Below, in pieces: positions 12,965-22,065 of a stretch of DNA of 30,497 nucleotides. Position 1 is the stretch's first letter. Each line of letters starts with the position of its first letter. The notes beneath the pieces were generated by a model that searched no databases, was not told where the DNA came from, and was given only the letters and a program-made list of their open reading frames with translations. The position numbers and the translations under genes are program-made. This DNA is from Mesotaenium endlicherianum (Eukaryota; Streptophyta; Zygnematophyceae; Zygnematales; Mesotaeniaceae). The DNA is taken from NCBI GenBank assembly GCA_009602735.1, contig WELA01004146.1, positions 171,606-202,102 of the forward strand. The letters are read 5' to 3'.

Positions 12965-13104
12965 GCGGCCCACATTGATGAGAGCAGTTCATATCAAGGA
13001 ACTGCCCTCCATGTGAGCTGCAAGACCGACCACCTCTTCTCTTCTCCTCTCGAGGAGGCCAGGAGGGGCACTGGCCAGACAACCAGAGGGCTGCCTCCAC
13101 AGGG
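12965..13104 (+). ncRNA. Box H/ACA snoRNA, copy 1
   Basis: H/ACA RNAs guide pseudouridylation of rRNA or snRNA with dyskerin. The 5' hairpin has a lower stem GCGGCCCACAT/ATGTGAGCTGC, a two-sided internal loop (TGATGAGA and CCTCC) forming the pocket, an upper stem GCAGTTC/GAACTGC and a loop. The hinge carries AGACCG in place of the ANANNA H box. The 3' hairpin pairs GGAGGC with GCCTCC around an inner CTGG/CCAG stem. ACA lies at 13099-13101, three bases before the inferred end. Copy 2 keeps the fold with paired changes. The target uridines were not assigned. Confidence 0.75.
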
Positions 13105-13263
13105 CTTGGAGGACCTGACCTGCCTGCTCTACTAATCAGCAGTCTATATGTCCTCCTGTGTTTCTTATACTACACATGTGCGGATACAAATTTACACCAA
13201 ACATAAGTGATAGCTTATTTGTGTGCTTTATTTCAACAATTGTCTCTCTTTGTTCAAGTGCAG

Positions 13264-13332
13264 GATATGGGAAGACGCGGGCACCGACAGAGGGACCATC
13301 ATGCAGCCTTGCAATAACACCATTCCTGCTTG
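13264..13332 (+). other. Second host exon, unit 1
   Basis: The segment lies between TTCAAGTGCAG and GTGTGTCTC. Its partner in unit 2 (15242-15323) lies between ATCAAGTGCAG and GTATGTATC. The internal sequences differ strongly and neither copy keeps a shared reading frame, as expected for a non-coding snoRNA host. Confidence 0.4.
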
Positions 13333-13401
13333 GTGTGTCTCCACCCTCCTCTTTCTTGCAGGAGGCTCTATACCTTAAAAGGAACCAGTTAGTAGCATGC
13401 C

Positions 13402-13503
13402 GTGTCGCGTGTGGGAAAGTGATGAAGACAATCATCATCCGTTACCAAACTGAAAACCAGTGATGACTACATGAGGCTGTTTCTGATTTACCCCACGCGA
13501 CAC
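13402..13503 (+). ncRNA. Box C/D snoRNA, family D copy 1 (double box set)
   Basis: A terminal stem of about 13 bp (GTGTCGCGTGTGGG with CCCCACGCGACAC) encloses two textbook box pairs: C GTGATGA (13419-13425), D' CTGA (13450-13453), C' GTGATGA (13460-13466) and D CTGA (13483-13486). Guides end CATCCGTTACCAAA before D' and ATGAGGCTGTTT before D. The box-to-box core is unchanged in copy 2. Methylation targets were not identified from memory. Confidence 0.88.
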
Positions 13504-13698
13504 AGAGATATTTCTCCAGTGTTTTTTTCTATGCTTGTCGATGTGCTGACCACTGGTAGTGTGCTATGTGGGTCTGTATCAGGTACTGGTCTGGTTGTAT
13601 ATGCTGGAGTGAGTTATGTTAGGTTGCAAAGTCAGGTGTAGATTAGAAGGCTTCTGTGCTATTTCTGTGTAGCCTCAGGTGGCCTAGTGTGCTCACTG

Positions 13699-13796
13699 AG
13701 GGTGGGCATGATGAGTGCAGATTGGTCCGTGTTTCTGACCAGCCCTTGGGCTGCTGAAGTGAACACCCCTGCTCTTTTGCCGTTCTGATCCACCCA
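13699..13796 (+). ncRNA. U18 box C/D snoRNA, copy 1
   Basis: Box C is ATGATGA (13708-13714), D' CTGA (13735-13738) and D CTGA (13785-13788), with a terminal stem GGTGGG/CCACC. The 14 bases before D' (13721-13734, ATTGGTCCGTGTTT) are complementary to the universal 25S/28S rRNA segment AAACACGGACCAA, the known target of U18 snoRNAs. By the five-base rule the methylated nucleotide is the A of AAACA, corresponding to yeast 25S Am649. This guide-box combination identifies the RNA as U18. In vertebrates U18 is hosted by a ribosomal protein gene; here it is in the snoRNA cluster. Confidence 0.92.
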
Positions 13797-14238
13797 CTGA
13801 CCTGTCTAGGAGTTGTCTCCTTCGGGTTGTTTTGTCGCCCTCATTAGTGTTTGACAAATATCTGCAGCGCTAATACATCTGTCCCATTGAAAGACTTACA
13901 GAGCAATGCTTAGCTTCGCAAGTTTCAATGCTTCTCCAGCTTCTGTCAATATGTTATGCTATCTTAGGGTATTCTCAATCGGTTTACCTTGTTGTTTCTT
14001 TGCTGAAATCTGCACCCTTGGCAGTTAGTTGGTCGTTGCTGTGCGCCAAATATTACTACACCTTTGCAATGTGGCACCCAGACACAGCTTGTATAATCTC
14101 AGCATGTCCTGGAGAAGTCTCCCAACTCATTGGATGATTGCAAACCTGGATCTGCTTGTTCACTGCCATGTGCCCTACATCACTATGCCTGTGCCGTGCT
14201 GATTTTCCATGTGGACTTCATGTTTTCACTATATGCAG

Positions 14239-14285
14239 GTACTTTGGTAGAAGCAGCCATGGACATCACTCTGCAAGCTTTCAAG
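14239..14285 (+). other. Host-gene exon, unit 2
   Basis: The 47-base partner of 12030-12082, between ATATGCAG and GTAAACAG. Family B copy 2 follows about 70 bases downstream, as in unit 1. Confidence 0.5.
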
Positions 14286-14357
14286 GTAAACAGGTGTTCT
14301 GCTTTATTGAGGCTGGGGACGTCTATTTTGAAGTGGTCATGTCTTCCTGGTCTGTCG

Positions 14358-14441
14358 GAGTGTCAGATGATGAAGATAAATACTGCAACAACATGAGGCC
14401 TGGTGCCACTGAATATTAGATTTAAGTCGCTGATGACACTC
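14358..14441 (+). ncRNA. Box C/D snoRNA, family B copy 2
   Basis: A perfect 8-bp stem GAGTGTCA/TGACACTC encloses box C ATGATGA (14367-14373), D' CTGA (14409-14412) and D CTGA (14430-14433). This copy matches the consensus better than copy 1, where box C is TTGATGA and the stem has a bulge. Confidence 0.82.
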
Positions 14442-14511
14442 CTTCAGTCCAATGTTTTGCCGTGAAAGTTCTGGTGTTGCTTAGTTTCTGTAAGTCATTC
14501 TGTCCGCAGTG

Positions 14512-14605
14512 AGGAACAACAGATTCATAATACATGTTAGACTACGGAGGCAGTGCCATCTGGCGCTGTCGGTGAGCTTAATATTCTTCCACCTTCTGAG
14601 CGGAC
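14512..14605 (+). ncRNA. Box C/D snoRNA, family C copy 2
   Basis: Stem GTCCGC/GCGGAC, box C GTGAGGA (14519-14525), box D CTGA (14596-14599). The body is almost unchanged from copy 1 (one clear substitution), including the unusual box C. Unlike unit 1, no family A copy precedes it. Confidence 0.65.
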
Positions 14606-14723
14606 TGATGGTACTTGGTCATAGTGGTTCGCTGCTCCCCAGCTCCTAGCTGAATTAGGTGCTCACATCGGACTGCCAGACTGTCTTATATTGACCTTTT
14701 CAGACCTGTATCCGATCTCAGTC

Positions 14724-14807
14724 AGGTGCTGTGATTTTAAAACATTCCTCGTACTGAATGCCCCAGGGCATGACAGACTCTCTTACACCCATAGAATATG
14801 AGCACCT
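14724..14807 (+). ncRNA. C/D-like RNA, family F copy 2
   Basis: The same AGGTGCT/AGCACCT stem and identical interior as 12713-12796, including GTGATTT and the terminal ATGA in place of the usual boxes. Conservation without divergence in 84 bases, beside diverged spacers, is the main support. Confidence 0.5.
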
Positions 14808-14974
14808 TGCTGCAGAAAGCGCCGCAGCTATTGTTCTTCTCGATGCACCTCCTCTGCTTCACATATGCCTTCTGAAAATTCCTCTAGCATATTTTTTTTC
14901 CCTTTTCTGGTCATTGGCACTTCATACTTGCAGACATAGTTTGTAGCTATTTTTTTTCACTATTTGTGAGCTAG

Positions 14975-15115
14975 CAGCCCACATTGATGAGAGCAGTTCA
15001 TATCAAGGAACTGCCCTCCCATGTGGGCTGCAAGATTGACCGTCTCTTCTGCTCTCCTCTCGGGGAGGTCAGTGAGGGGCACTGGCCAGACAACCAGAGG
15101 GCTGCCTCCACAGGG
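14975..15115 (+). ncRNA. Box H/ACA snoRNA, copy 2
   Basis: The lower stem of the 5' hairpin is a perfect 11 bp here (GCAGCCCACAT/ATGTGGGCTGC), where copy 1 has a G-U pair and one mismatch. Upper stem GCAGTTC/GAACTGC and loop are unchanged. The hinge reads AGATTG. The 3' hairpin keeps GGAGGT/GCCTCC around CTGG/CCAG. ACA is at 15110-15112 followed by GGG. The stem differences between copies support the fold. Confidence 0.78.
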
Positions 15116-15377
15116 CTTGCAGGACCTGACCTGCCTGCTCTACTAATCAGCAGTCTATATCTCCCTCTTTAACAGAATCCCGTCAGACAGTGTATCTGTA
15201 GCTTTTCATCCATTTAATTGCCCTTTCTTGATCAAGTGCAGGACCTCAAAGAACATGGGCACATGCAGGGGAGGGCGTCGTGCCCGCTGGCAATAATGCT
15301 TTAAAGGCACCATGTCACTTATGGTATGTATCCTCATGTCCTACATTTTGTGAGGAAACTACTACTCGGAGCATGTC

Positions 15378-15480
15378 GTGTCGCGGTGGGGGAATTTGAT
15401 GAAGACAATCATCATCCGTTACCAAACTGAAAACCAGTGATGACTACATGAGGCTGTTTCTGATTTCCCCCACGCGACAC
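15378..15480 (+). ncRNA. Box C/D snoRNA, family D copy 2
   Basis: Stem GTGTCGCGGTGGGGGAAA with TTTCCCCCACGCGACAC is longer than in copy 1. The boxes and both guides match copy 1, except that the first box C reads TTGATGA. The copy follows the second host exon of unit 2. Confidence 0.87.
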
Positions 15481-15749
15481 AAACATTGCGTTCTAAAAAG
15501 TTGTATTGTATGCTGTGTCAGGTTGTTTGTGCTGTTGCCGTTGCGATGCAATCTGCTTGCCAGCAGTAATTTTACGCTAGAGTTGGACATTGAAAGTTGG
15601 TCCAATGATGTATCATCTGGTCTATTCATATTAGTCTATGCCGGAGTGGGCTTTCTTACCCTGCAAAGTTGTAGTTTCTGCGCTATGTATGCTTCATTAT
15701 ATATAGTTTCTGCGCTATGACTGAGTAGCCTAGCTTGGCATAGTACGTG

Positions 15750-15855
15750 GTGAGTGTGGGCATGATGAGTGCAGATTGGTCCGTGTTTCTGACCAGCCCT
15801 TGGGCTGCTGAAGTGAACACCCCTGCTCTTTTGCCGTTCTGATCCACCCACTCAC
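15750..15855 (+). ncRNA. U18 box C/D snoRNA, copy 2
   Basis: Box C ATGATGA (15762-15768), the same 14-base rRNA guide at 15775-15788, D' CTGA (15789-15792) and D CTGA (15839-15842). The terminal stem is longer than in copy 1 (GTGAGTG with CACTCAC continuing outward). The interior is identical to copy 1, including the second possible guide ending TTTTGCCGTT before box D. Confidence 0.92.
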
Positions 15856-15959
15856 TTCCTAGGTGTTGTCCCTGAGGTGTTGTGCAAGTTTTGTAGTTCT
15901 ATTCTTCTCCTGTCTTAGAGCCTTGATGTGGTGTTTGATTTTGCAGGTGGATTATGTGG

Positions 15960-16924
15960 AACTTTTTGCTTCTCCAGCACTTTTCTGAGAAAAGCTAGCA
16001 CTAACGCCAAGTGTAGGCGTCAGTGACCTGATGGTGGTGTAGTAGGAAAACAGATTCAGGACAAATATAGAAGCCTTGCTGATCCGGCTAATGACCACTT
16101 TTGAAAGCCCAGCTATGTCCTGACCTTCACTGACAAGTTATTTTCTCACCTCAGAAATAATTATAATTGTCCACGTATAAAACAAAAAATTGTGTCCACC
16201 AATTGCTACTTTAAACTTTGTATTTTCCAAGTGACCTTGTTTATGAACGCGTGGTACATATGCATGTAGTATACCAGCATAACATGTACCCTGTGTTGTT
16301 TTTCAAGGATGTGCCTCCGACTTTCAGGTCCTTGCGCAATTGCCATGCAGATTACATTGTGCAATCAAAAATCAAGCGGACCATGATAATGGCAGGCGAG
16401 TCTCTAGTTCAGTTGCTAATTCATGGGAATGAGTTGAAGCATATAGATTCTGACAGCCATGTAACACTTATGTTTCAATTGTATAGCCAAGTGATTGTGG
16501 CAAAAGCTCCAATTGCCTGATTTTGAACGAAAGGTGGTTGGTTATACAAAGAATACTAGAAGAAGGAACATGGAAGAATAGTAGGAGTAGTGATGTGCCG
16601 ATGTGCGTCATGTGTTCTTGTCTAATTCTTTCCTACATTTTGCTACATTATATCCACTGCACTATGTTAAGACAACTCTATTCAATCTCCTAACAAACAC
16701 TTGATTAGCAACTGCACTGCGCCGATTGTTATGCCCTCGTACGAGGATGTGACTTATGCAAAATATCTGGTGCTATTGCTGCGTCAGGGTTCGCAGCCGG
16801 ATATTCGCCGCGCATTATTGCCAACACACATTAAAGTACCAAACAATAACACAACGTACAACACTATTTTGCATGGCTGTGACTGGTGCTGGCACAAATT
16901 GAAGGTTTGTGACATGAAATGTCG
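15960..16924. other. Spacer between snoRNA cluster and retroelement
   Basis: A possible last host exon starts after TTTTGCAG near 15947. The rest is AT-rich with short open frames (for example 16218-16520 and 16701-16985 on the plus strand) that show no recognisable domain. No snoRNA-like box pairs with a stem were found. Confidence 0.4.
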
Positions 16925-17060
16925 CAAACCAAAGTTTGACAAGTGTTCAAATTTGATCGATTTCACACGTGTTGTGTCTCATTGACAAACGAAACCCTCA
17001 TAAGGATTCTCGTTGCAAAGAAGCCTCATTGCAGCAGGAAGGTAGTTGCTACACATACCC
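16925..17060 (+). repeat. Left inverted terminal repeat
   Basis: It aligns with the reverse complement of 21045-21180 over its whole length, about three quarters identical by eye. The longest exact blocks include GTTTGACAAGTG, CACACGTG and CATTGCAGCAGGAAG. The gag start codon lies 9 bases inside it. Confidence 0.85.
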
Positions 17061-17069
17061 GCGTAGACA

Positions 17070-18119
17070 TTGAATGCCGAGACTTACTCAAACAATCTTA
17101 TGTCAGGCATACAAAATCGCTTGATAGAGTACCATAGATCCGCGAACACTCGAGACGCGGACGTGATTGCTCACTTACGAGCGGTGACGGAGAGAGGTGA
17201 GAAAAGCCAGGGAGGCCCGAGCGACTTACGCAATGATGGCGAGCAGGTCAATGGCGAGCAGATTAACGACATCGGTAGGGCGAGAGTAGCGAGCCAGCTT
17301 ACTGCTGACGAAATCGCCAAATTACATGCAGAGTTCCTTAAAGAGTACGAAAGCGAGCAGGCCGAGCTCAGCAAGGCGGAAGCGGCTGAGCTCAAAGCTG
17401 CGCAGCACGCTGCTCATCTCGAAATGGCCAAGTTACAGCAGGCAGTGAGCAAACTAGCGCAAAGCAAGGTCTCGAGAGCTCACGATGGCGAGGGAGCAGG
17501 GGCGGACATCCTGCAGCAGCTCAAGCGGCTCAAGAGGAAAAGTGAGGTTGCAGGTGTGGGCAAGTTGTCTGAGGGCAACCGCGCCCAAATGAAGGTCATG
17601 AACGACCTCGCGGAGCTGTGCCACAACGCTCAAGATGCGCTGGACAAGGAAAACATTGAAGCGGCCCAAAGCGCGCTCACTGAAGGTTTGTCTTTGATAA
17701 CTTTTCGGCAAAAGCAAATCATTTCCGCGGACTTGCATAGCTGGCCTGTGATTAATGAGGTTGACAAGTCCATGCAAACTAAGGATGAGAGCGAGGATTG
17801 GGAAAATCGGGTCCAAAAGCAAGTGGCTAAGAGTAAGAAGGACAAAGAGGAGGAGAGGGAGTTCAATTTTAGTAACCGCAAACCACGGGCCAGCCCGTAT
17901 GCGTTTAAGGCGAACCCCCGCGCTCCTCGGATGTTTAGAAATGACTTGAGTTGCTGGCACTGCAACATGGTAGGCCACACATCTCGTTTTTGTCCTTCGG
18001 GGCCACCTAATGGCCCAGGCCCCCAACAGAGGCAGCCTTTGCTAGCACCTGCTCAGGTAGCAAACTTCCAGGGGCCTTATGGGCCGCCCCAGGGGCCTTA
18101 TGGCCAGCCCCAGCGTTAA
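17070..18119 (+). CDS. Gag-like protein with CCHC zinc knuckle
   Basis: An intact frame of 349 residues. Gag proteins of retroelements bind element RNA and assemble particles. Residues about 75-125 are Ala/Glu/Lys-rich and look like coiled coil; residues about 240-265 are strongly charged. A zinc knuckle C-X2-C-X4-H-X4-C occupies C295, C298, H303 and C308. The C-terminus is Gly/Pro/Gln-rich with GPYGPPQ-type repeats. The start is the first Met after the left terminal repeat. It reads in a different frame from the RT ORF about 1 kb downstream. No capsid domain can be named by eye. Confidence 0.8.
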   Translation: MNAETYSNNLMSGIQNRLIEYHRSANTRDADVIAHLRAVTERGEKSQGGPSDLRNDGEQVNGEQINDIGRARVASQLTADEIAKLHAEFLKEYESEQAELSKAEAAELKAAQHAAHLEMAKLQQAVSKLAQSKVSRAHDGEGAGADILQQLKRLKRKSEVAGVGKLSEGNRAQMKVMNDLAELCHNAQDALDKENIEAAQSALTEGLSLITFRQKQIISADLHSWPVINEVDKSMQTKDESEDWENRVQKQVAKSKKDKEEEREFNFSNRKPRASPYAFKANPRAPRMFRNDLSCWHCNMVGHTSRFCPSGPPNGPGPQQRQPLLAPAQVANFQGPYGPPQGPYGQPQR

Positions 18120-19201
18120 TAGCATTTTTTGTTATTTGGAGTGTGAGTAGTTGGACATTCTTAACCAGGCTTTTGGCCTCCATGGACAAAATTTTTTTTT
18201 TTTGGTATGATTATTGTTTATTATTATTTATTGGCAAATTGTTGCTGCATTGATTGGCCACCTAGGCCCCCTGGACACTTGGGTGCACATGCTCACGTTA
18301 AGGAGCATAACATTGTTGGACGCGGGTGGGATACCAGGCCTAGGACTCCACAAATATTTGGTTGTAATTATTGTATTTATTGGTAATGTTTTGATTGGTT
18401 GTTGACTCGGTCCTTGCTTGTGGTCGTTGCATACATGATGGTGTTTGTTGTAAATATTTGTGGCTGGTTTGTTGGTTGTCATAGTTGCCGTTACGTTACT
18501 TTGCTTGTTGGGCACAATAGTAGGCGGATGATGCATGTCCCTCGTATCAAGGGACGCACGCTGCACGTATGGATGTGCGTGGGTGGAAGAAAGCCCCTTC
18601 AAGCCTCCTAGGCGCTGGCAGACTGCGCACGAATGGAGACCACTCTCATTGAGCTTTGGTTCTCGCGGTTGGTTGTTTGGTTTGTTGGCGTGTCGCCCCT
18701 CGCGCACTTGCGCGTTGTATTGCAAGGCTGCTATAGGCCAGAGGAGTGTGGGCAAAAGGTTTTCTAAAGCACAAATTGAATGCACGCGCACTGGCGCAAG
18801 TATGCATGAAGGCTCCTGCCAGCCATATAGGCATTGGCAGTGGGAGCACGGTTGCGATCACTCCTATGGAGTTTTGGATCGCCGCGTATAGAGGGGCTGC
18901 AATGCGATGTCGAAAGGGTGCGCACATGTGCACACAAGTCGGTTGCCGGTGCGTGCATAGAATACCCCGATGCTGCAATTGCGGAGCAGGGTAATGGAGG
19001 ATGCCAATCAATCGTTGACACGTTCGAGGCATCGTGGCCGAGACCAACCGCGGGTATGCTATATCGTGGGTTGGGTCATAGGTAATTTCGTGAGCGACGA
19101 GAAGGATTTCGAACACGAACTCCAAGTGTACTTGGGGCGGAAGGAAGAAGCCTTGCAGTAGGACGGCGCCGCATTGGAGGTACCACCGCAAGCAACCGTG
19201 G
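18120..19201 (+). other. Decayed stretch between gag and RT
   Basis: No frame stays open for more than about 120 codons, and no domain is recognisable. In related elements this interval would hold the start of the polyprotein. A frame-1 fragment ending at 19161 gives a short charged peptide that could be a remnant of the region before RT. Frameshifts seem likely; no tyrosine recombinase signature was found here. Confidence 0.4.
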
Positions 19202-20971
19202 TTGCAAGAATTTGGGAGCAAATGTTGCCGTTGGTGTACGTCTTCGTCAGTCCTCTCTACCATTGAGAGTGGCTACAAGTTGGTGTGGAACACGCATACT
19301 GCACCTCCGCATCACCAGCGCAACCATAATGGTGTGGAGAAACACATACAGTTTGCCCGTGAGTCAGTGGGGGAGCTAGTAGCCTCCGGGGCTGCCAGAG
19401 AGTGGACTCTCCCAGGTCGCCCACATTGCATATGCCCCTTGAACGTGGTCGAGGGCAAGAAGTTACGGTTAATGCATGACCTGTGCCACGTGAACAAAGC
19501 GTTTGGAAAAGTAAAGTTTAGGTGTGAGGGGTTGGACAAGTTAGTCGATGTCGTGCACGTAGACGACTTCGTGTTTACCATTGACCTCAAGTCTGGCTAT
19601 CATCACGTCAAGATGCACGAAGATGCACATATTTTCTTGGGGTTCGAGCTGGATAAGAAGATTTACACTTTCACATGTCTCCCATTCGGGCTTGCGATCG
19701 CACCTTACGTATTCACACGAGTGGTGAAAGAGCTGGTGGGAAGGTGGAGGCAGATGGGGATACGAGTCATAGCATATTTAGATGATTTTCTGGTGAGCTG
19801 TCCCAGTGAGGACGCCCACGCGCGAACAATGCGGCTGGTGTTCGGCGAACTTGCACTAGCAGGATTCGTGGTGAATATGCAGAAGGCAGTACTTACGTGT
19901 TCAAAAATCACACAATTCTTGGGCGTTGTGATAGACACTCGTAAACTTTGGGTGCACATCGGCAAGACGCGCAAGGAAAAGCTTCTGCTGACACTCCTCC
20001 ACGTTCAAGCTATGGCCCACAGGATCCGTAGCGTGCACATTAGAACGATAGCATCTTTAGCAGGCCATCTAATTTCCATGAAGGTGGCTTTTGGGGGCAC
20101 CGCGGGCATGTACACTCGCCATATGTACACTGTTATCAACCAGGGGTTTACCTAGGATGACATGGTCCCCATGACGGAAGGGCTGCTCCACGAGCTTGCT
20201 TTTTGGGAGGAGCACTTTGATAAGTTCAATGGTGCTCCCATTCGGGCCACCATGGCCCCTGATTTTGTCATGCACACCGACGCTAGCGTGACCACATGGG
20301 GCGCAGTACTGAGATCGGTGGCCTCAGGGCAGACGTGGGAATTGCTGGGCCCACTCCCCGCTGCTAGCATCGGAGGATCGTCAACATTAAGGGAGATACT
20401 TGCCGCTAAGGTAGCGTTGGATAAAGCCATCCAAGTGACAGGCGGGCGACAAGTGCTCTTGCGCGTCGAAAGCCAAGCAATGTATTATGTTTTGAAAAAA
20501 GGCGGCTCGTCTAAGGCAGATTTAGCAGATGCTTGTGCTCAAGTATTTGGTATTAGTCTTAGACACCGGCTCAACTTGTTCGTAGAGTGGATTTCTAGGG
20601 AATTGAATGCAGTGGCAGACGAGCTCTCTAAGCGGAAAGACTTGGACGATTTTTTCCTGCGACCGGAGGCTTTTCAGAGACTAGAAGCAGAGTGGGGGCC
20701 GCATTCGATCGATAGATTTGCCACAGCAAGCAACACGCGCCTGTCGCGGTTCAACTCTAGGTGGCTGGAGGTGGGCGCTGAGGCCATAAATGCCCTCACC
20801 GAGCACTGGGCAGGTGAAAACAACTATTGTTTTCCACCACCTCAGATGGTCGCTCCAGTAGTCGACCACGTGCTGCGATGCAAGGCCAACTGCACGCTAG
20901 TGATACTCCAGTGGCAATCAGCCAGCTGGTTTTCTAATATCACCTTCTTTCTTTCGAATCAGGCAATTTGA
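19202..20971 (+). pseudogene. DIRS-type reverse transcriptase-RNase H, one in-frame stop
   Basis: The frame gives GYKLVW, then a conserved RT core: KLRLMHDLCHVNKAF, FTIDLKSGYHHVKM, CLPFGLAIAPYVF and the catalytic YLDD in VIAYLDDFLVS. RNase H follows with HTDASVTTWGAVL, a second acidic position in LREILAAKVAL, and RVESQAMYYVLKKGG, where the third catalytic Asp appears as Glu. After it comes the DIRS/Ngaro-type tail (DRFATASNTRLSRFNSR, a run to NNYCFPPPQM and ending VILQWQSASWF). A TAG at 20153-20155 splits RT from RNase H; both halves are in the same frame, and the family usually has an aromatic residue near here. No recombinase domain follows the stop at 20969-20971. Confidence 0.85.
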
Positions 20972-20998
20972 ACCCAAATTGTCAAACTTATGCTTGGG
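20964..20998. repeat. Third copy of the terminal-repeat edge
   Basis: CAATTTGAACCCAAATTGTC and the following AAACTTATGCTTGG match the outer end of the right repeat (21151-21180) in the same orientation. It lies just inside the element, beside the RNase H stop codon. In DIRS elements a short internal region complementary to the repeat ends guides circle formation, and this segment is where such a region would be expected. Confidence 0.55.
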
Positions 20999-21044
20999 CC
21001 TGACTCATGCACCTCCCAGTGGGGGGTTAGAGCGGTGGGTGGGT

Positions 21045-21180
21045 GGGTAAGTTTAGCACTTACTTCCTGCTGCAATGAAGGCTGCTTCGCAAGAAAGTGC
21101 CTTTACGAAGTTTGGGTGTGTCGATCAAACACGGCACGTGTGAGATTGACCAATTTGACCACTTGTCAAACCTTGGTTTG
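21045..21180 (-). repeat. Right inverted terminal repeat
   Basis: The inverted partner of 16925-17060. Outermost bases are CAAACCAAGG on the minus strand against CAAACCAAAG at the left end. Similarity stops at 21180 and at 16925, which fixes the element boundaries within a few bases. Confidence 0.85.
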
Positions 21181-22065
21181 TATCAGCGGTAGGCAATCAA
21201 AGGTGGAAACTAACAGAAGTGTGCTGCACTTGTACCGTTGTTTGATTGCTTGATTGATAACGTACTTATGTACATTGAAAATGTTCCCAATTTGTGAAGC
21301 AGAACTCTCTTTAAATATATTGAGACAATGTGCAGTCATGTGTTCTGATCTGACATGATTACTCTATGCTTATATTTTGTACACCTTAGGATGCTACCGT
21401 ATATTGTGAAACGTCATCAAGTATTTGACAAACATTGCCAGGGTGACAAGAGCGGGCTTTTTGCGTATTGTATAAGTCAATCACCACTTTGCAAGAGATG
21501 AATGGTTGCCTTCCATTTGCAGTTTATCCCATGGCCGCATGTGGTACCCAGCCATAGATTATTTATATATTCAGTTTTTTAGCTTGAAATTGCAACTTGA
21601 ATGCAAAAGAGGTGATCTGCAGGCCAACATTAAAACTCTGTAATATATTCGACGTGTGTCGATTGACACAATACGTGGAAAACCGATTTATTGTTGGCGC
21701 CATGCATGCTCCCTTGCATGCTCAATCCAAGAACTGAAACACACTTTCGTAATTTAGTCTTAGCACTAGTTATCGCCCCACCACGCAGCACTGACCCTTT
21801 TGAGGTGAGTATTCTAGGTTCATTACAATCACTCCATACATGGCCACATGAGAATTACATTAGCTTCCGCTTTTCGCAGCTCCGCTTGCTCTTACTCCTT
21901 TCACAAATATCAAATATACCCGAGAATATGCATGCAGTAACAGCGGTGAACATTTCAGGGACACAGCTAAAATGTGCGAAACAAATAATTTACACTACAC
22001 AGTCTGTTGTACATGCACCACTCGCCACAATTTCTTGATGGGAGCAGATGTGGGCTACACTTCAC
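21181..22065. other. Spacer and probable 3' UTR of the GT gene
   Basis: AT-rich sequence without coding exons between the retroelement and the last exon of the minus-strand glycosyltransferase gene. The right end should hold that gene's 3' UTR. No canonical poly(A) signal could be assigned. Confidence 0.4.

Larger units (their letters stand above)
12030..16010. repeat. Tandem duplication of the snoRNA block
   Basis: Unit 1 (from about 11900 to 13900) and unit 2 (from about 14130 to 15960) carry the same order: host exon, C/D family B, C/D family C, C/D-like family F, an H/ACA RNA, a second host exon, C/D family D and U18. Spacing between partners is about 2.0 kb throughout. The RNA segments are far better conserved than the spacers between them. 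Unit 1 alone has an extra family A copy between B and C. Confidence 0.85.
16925..21180 (+). mobile_element. DIRS-like retroelement with inverted terminal repeats
   Basis: DIRS-type elements carry gag, RT-RNase H and a tyrosine recombinase between inverted or split repeats, and replicate through a circular intermediate. Here a gag-like ORF with a zinc knuckle (17070-18119) and an RT-RNase H ORF with the DIRS-type tail domain (19202-20971) are bounded by about 136-bp inverted repeats at 16925-17060 and 21045-21180. A third short copy of the repeat edge lies at 20964-20998. No tyrosine recombinase or methyltransferase motif is visible, and the RT ORF is broken by a TAG, so this copy is not autonomous. 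Related elements occur in volvocine algae (the Kangaroo/PAT group). No target duplication is expected for this class, and none was seen. Confidence 0.85.

Noticed and set aside
10346..15900. Short protein-like frames in the snoRNA host exons
   Set aside because: The frames are not kept between the two duplicated units, except for a possible short peptide in the first exons that I could not recognise.
20990..22040. Search for a tyrosine recombinase (R...HxxR...Y) after RNase H
   Set aside because: No frame on either strand shows the motif or stays open long enough.
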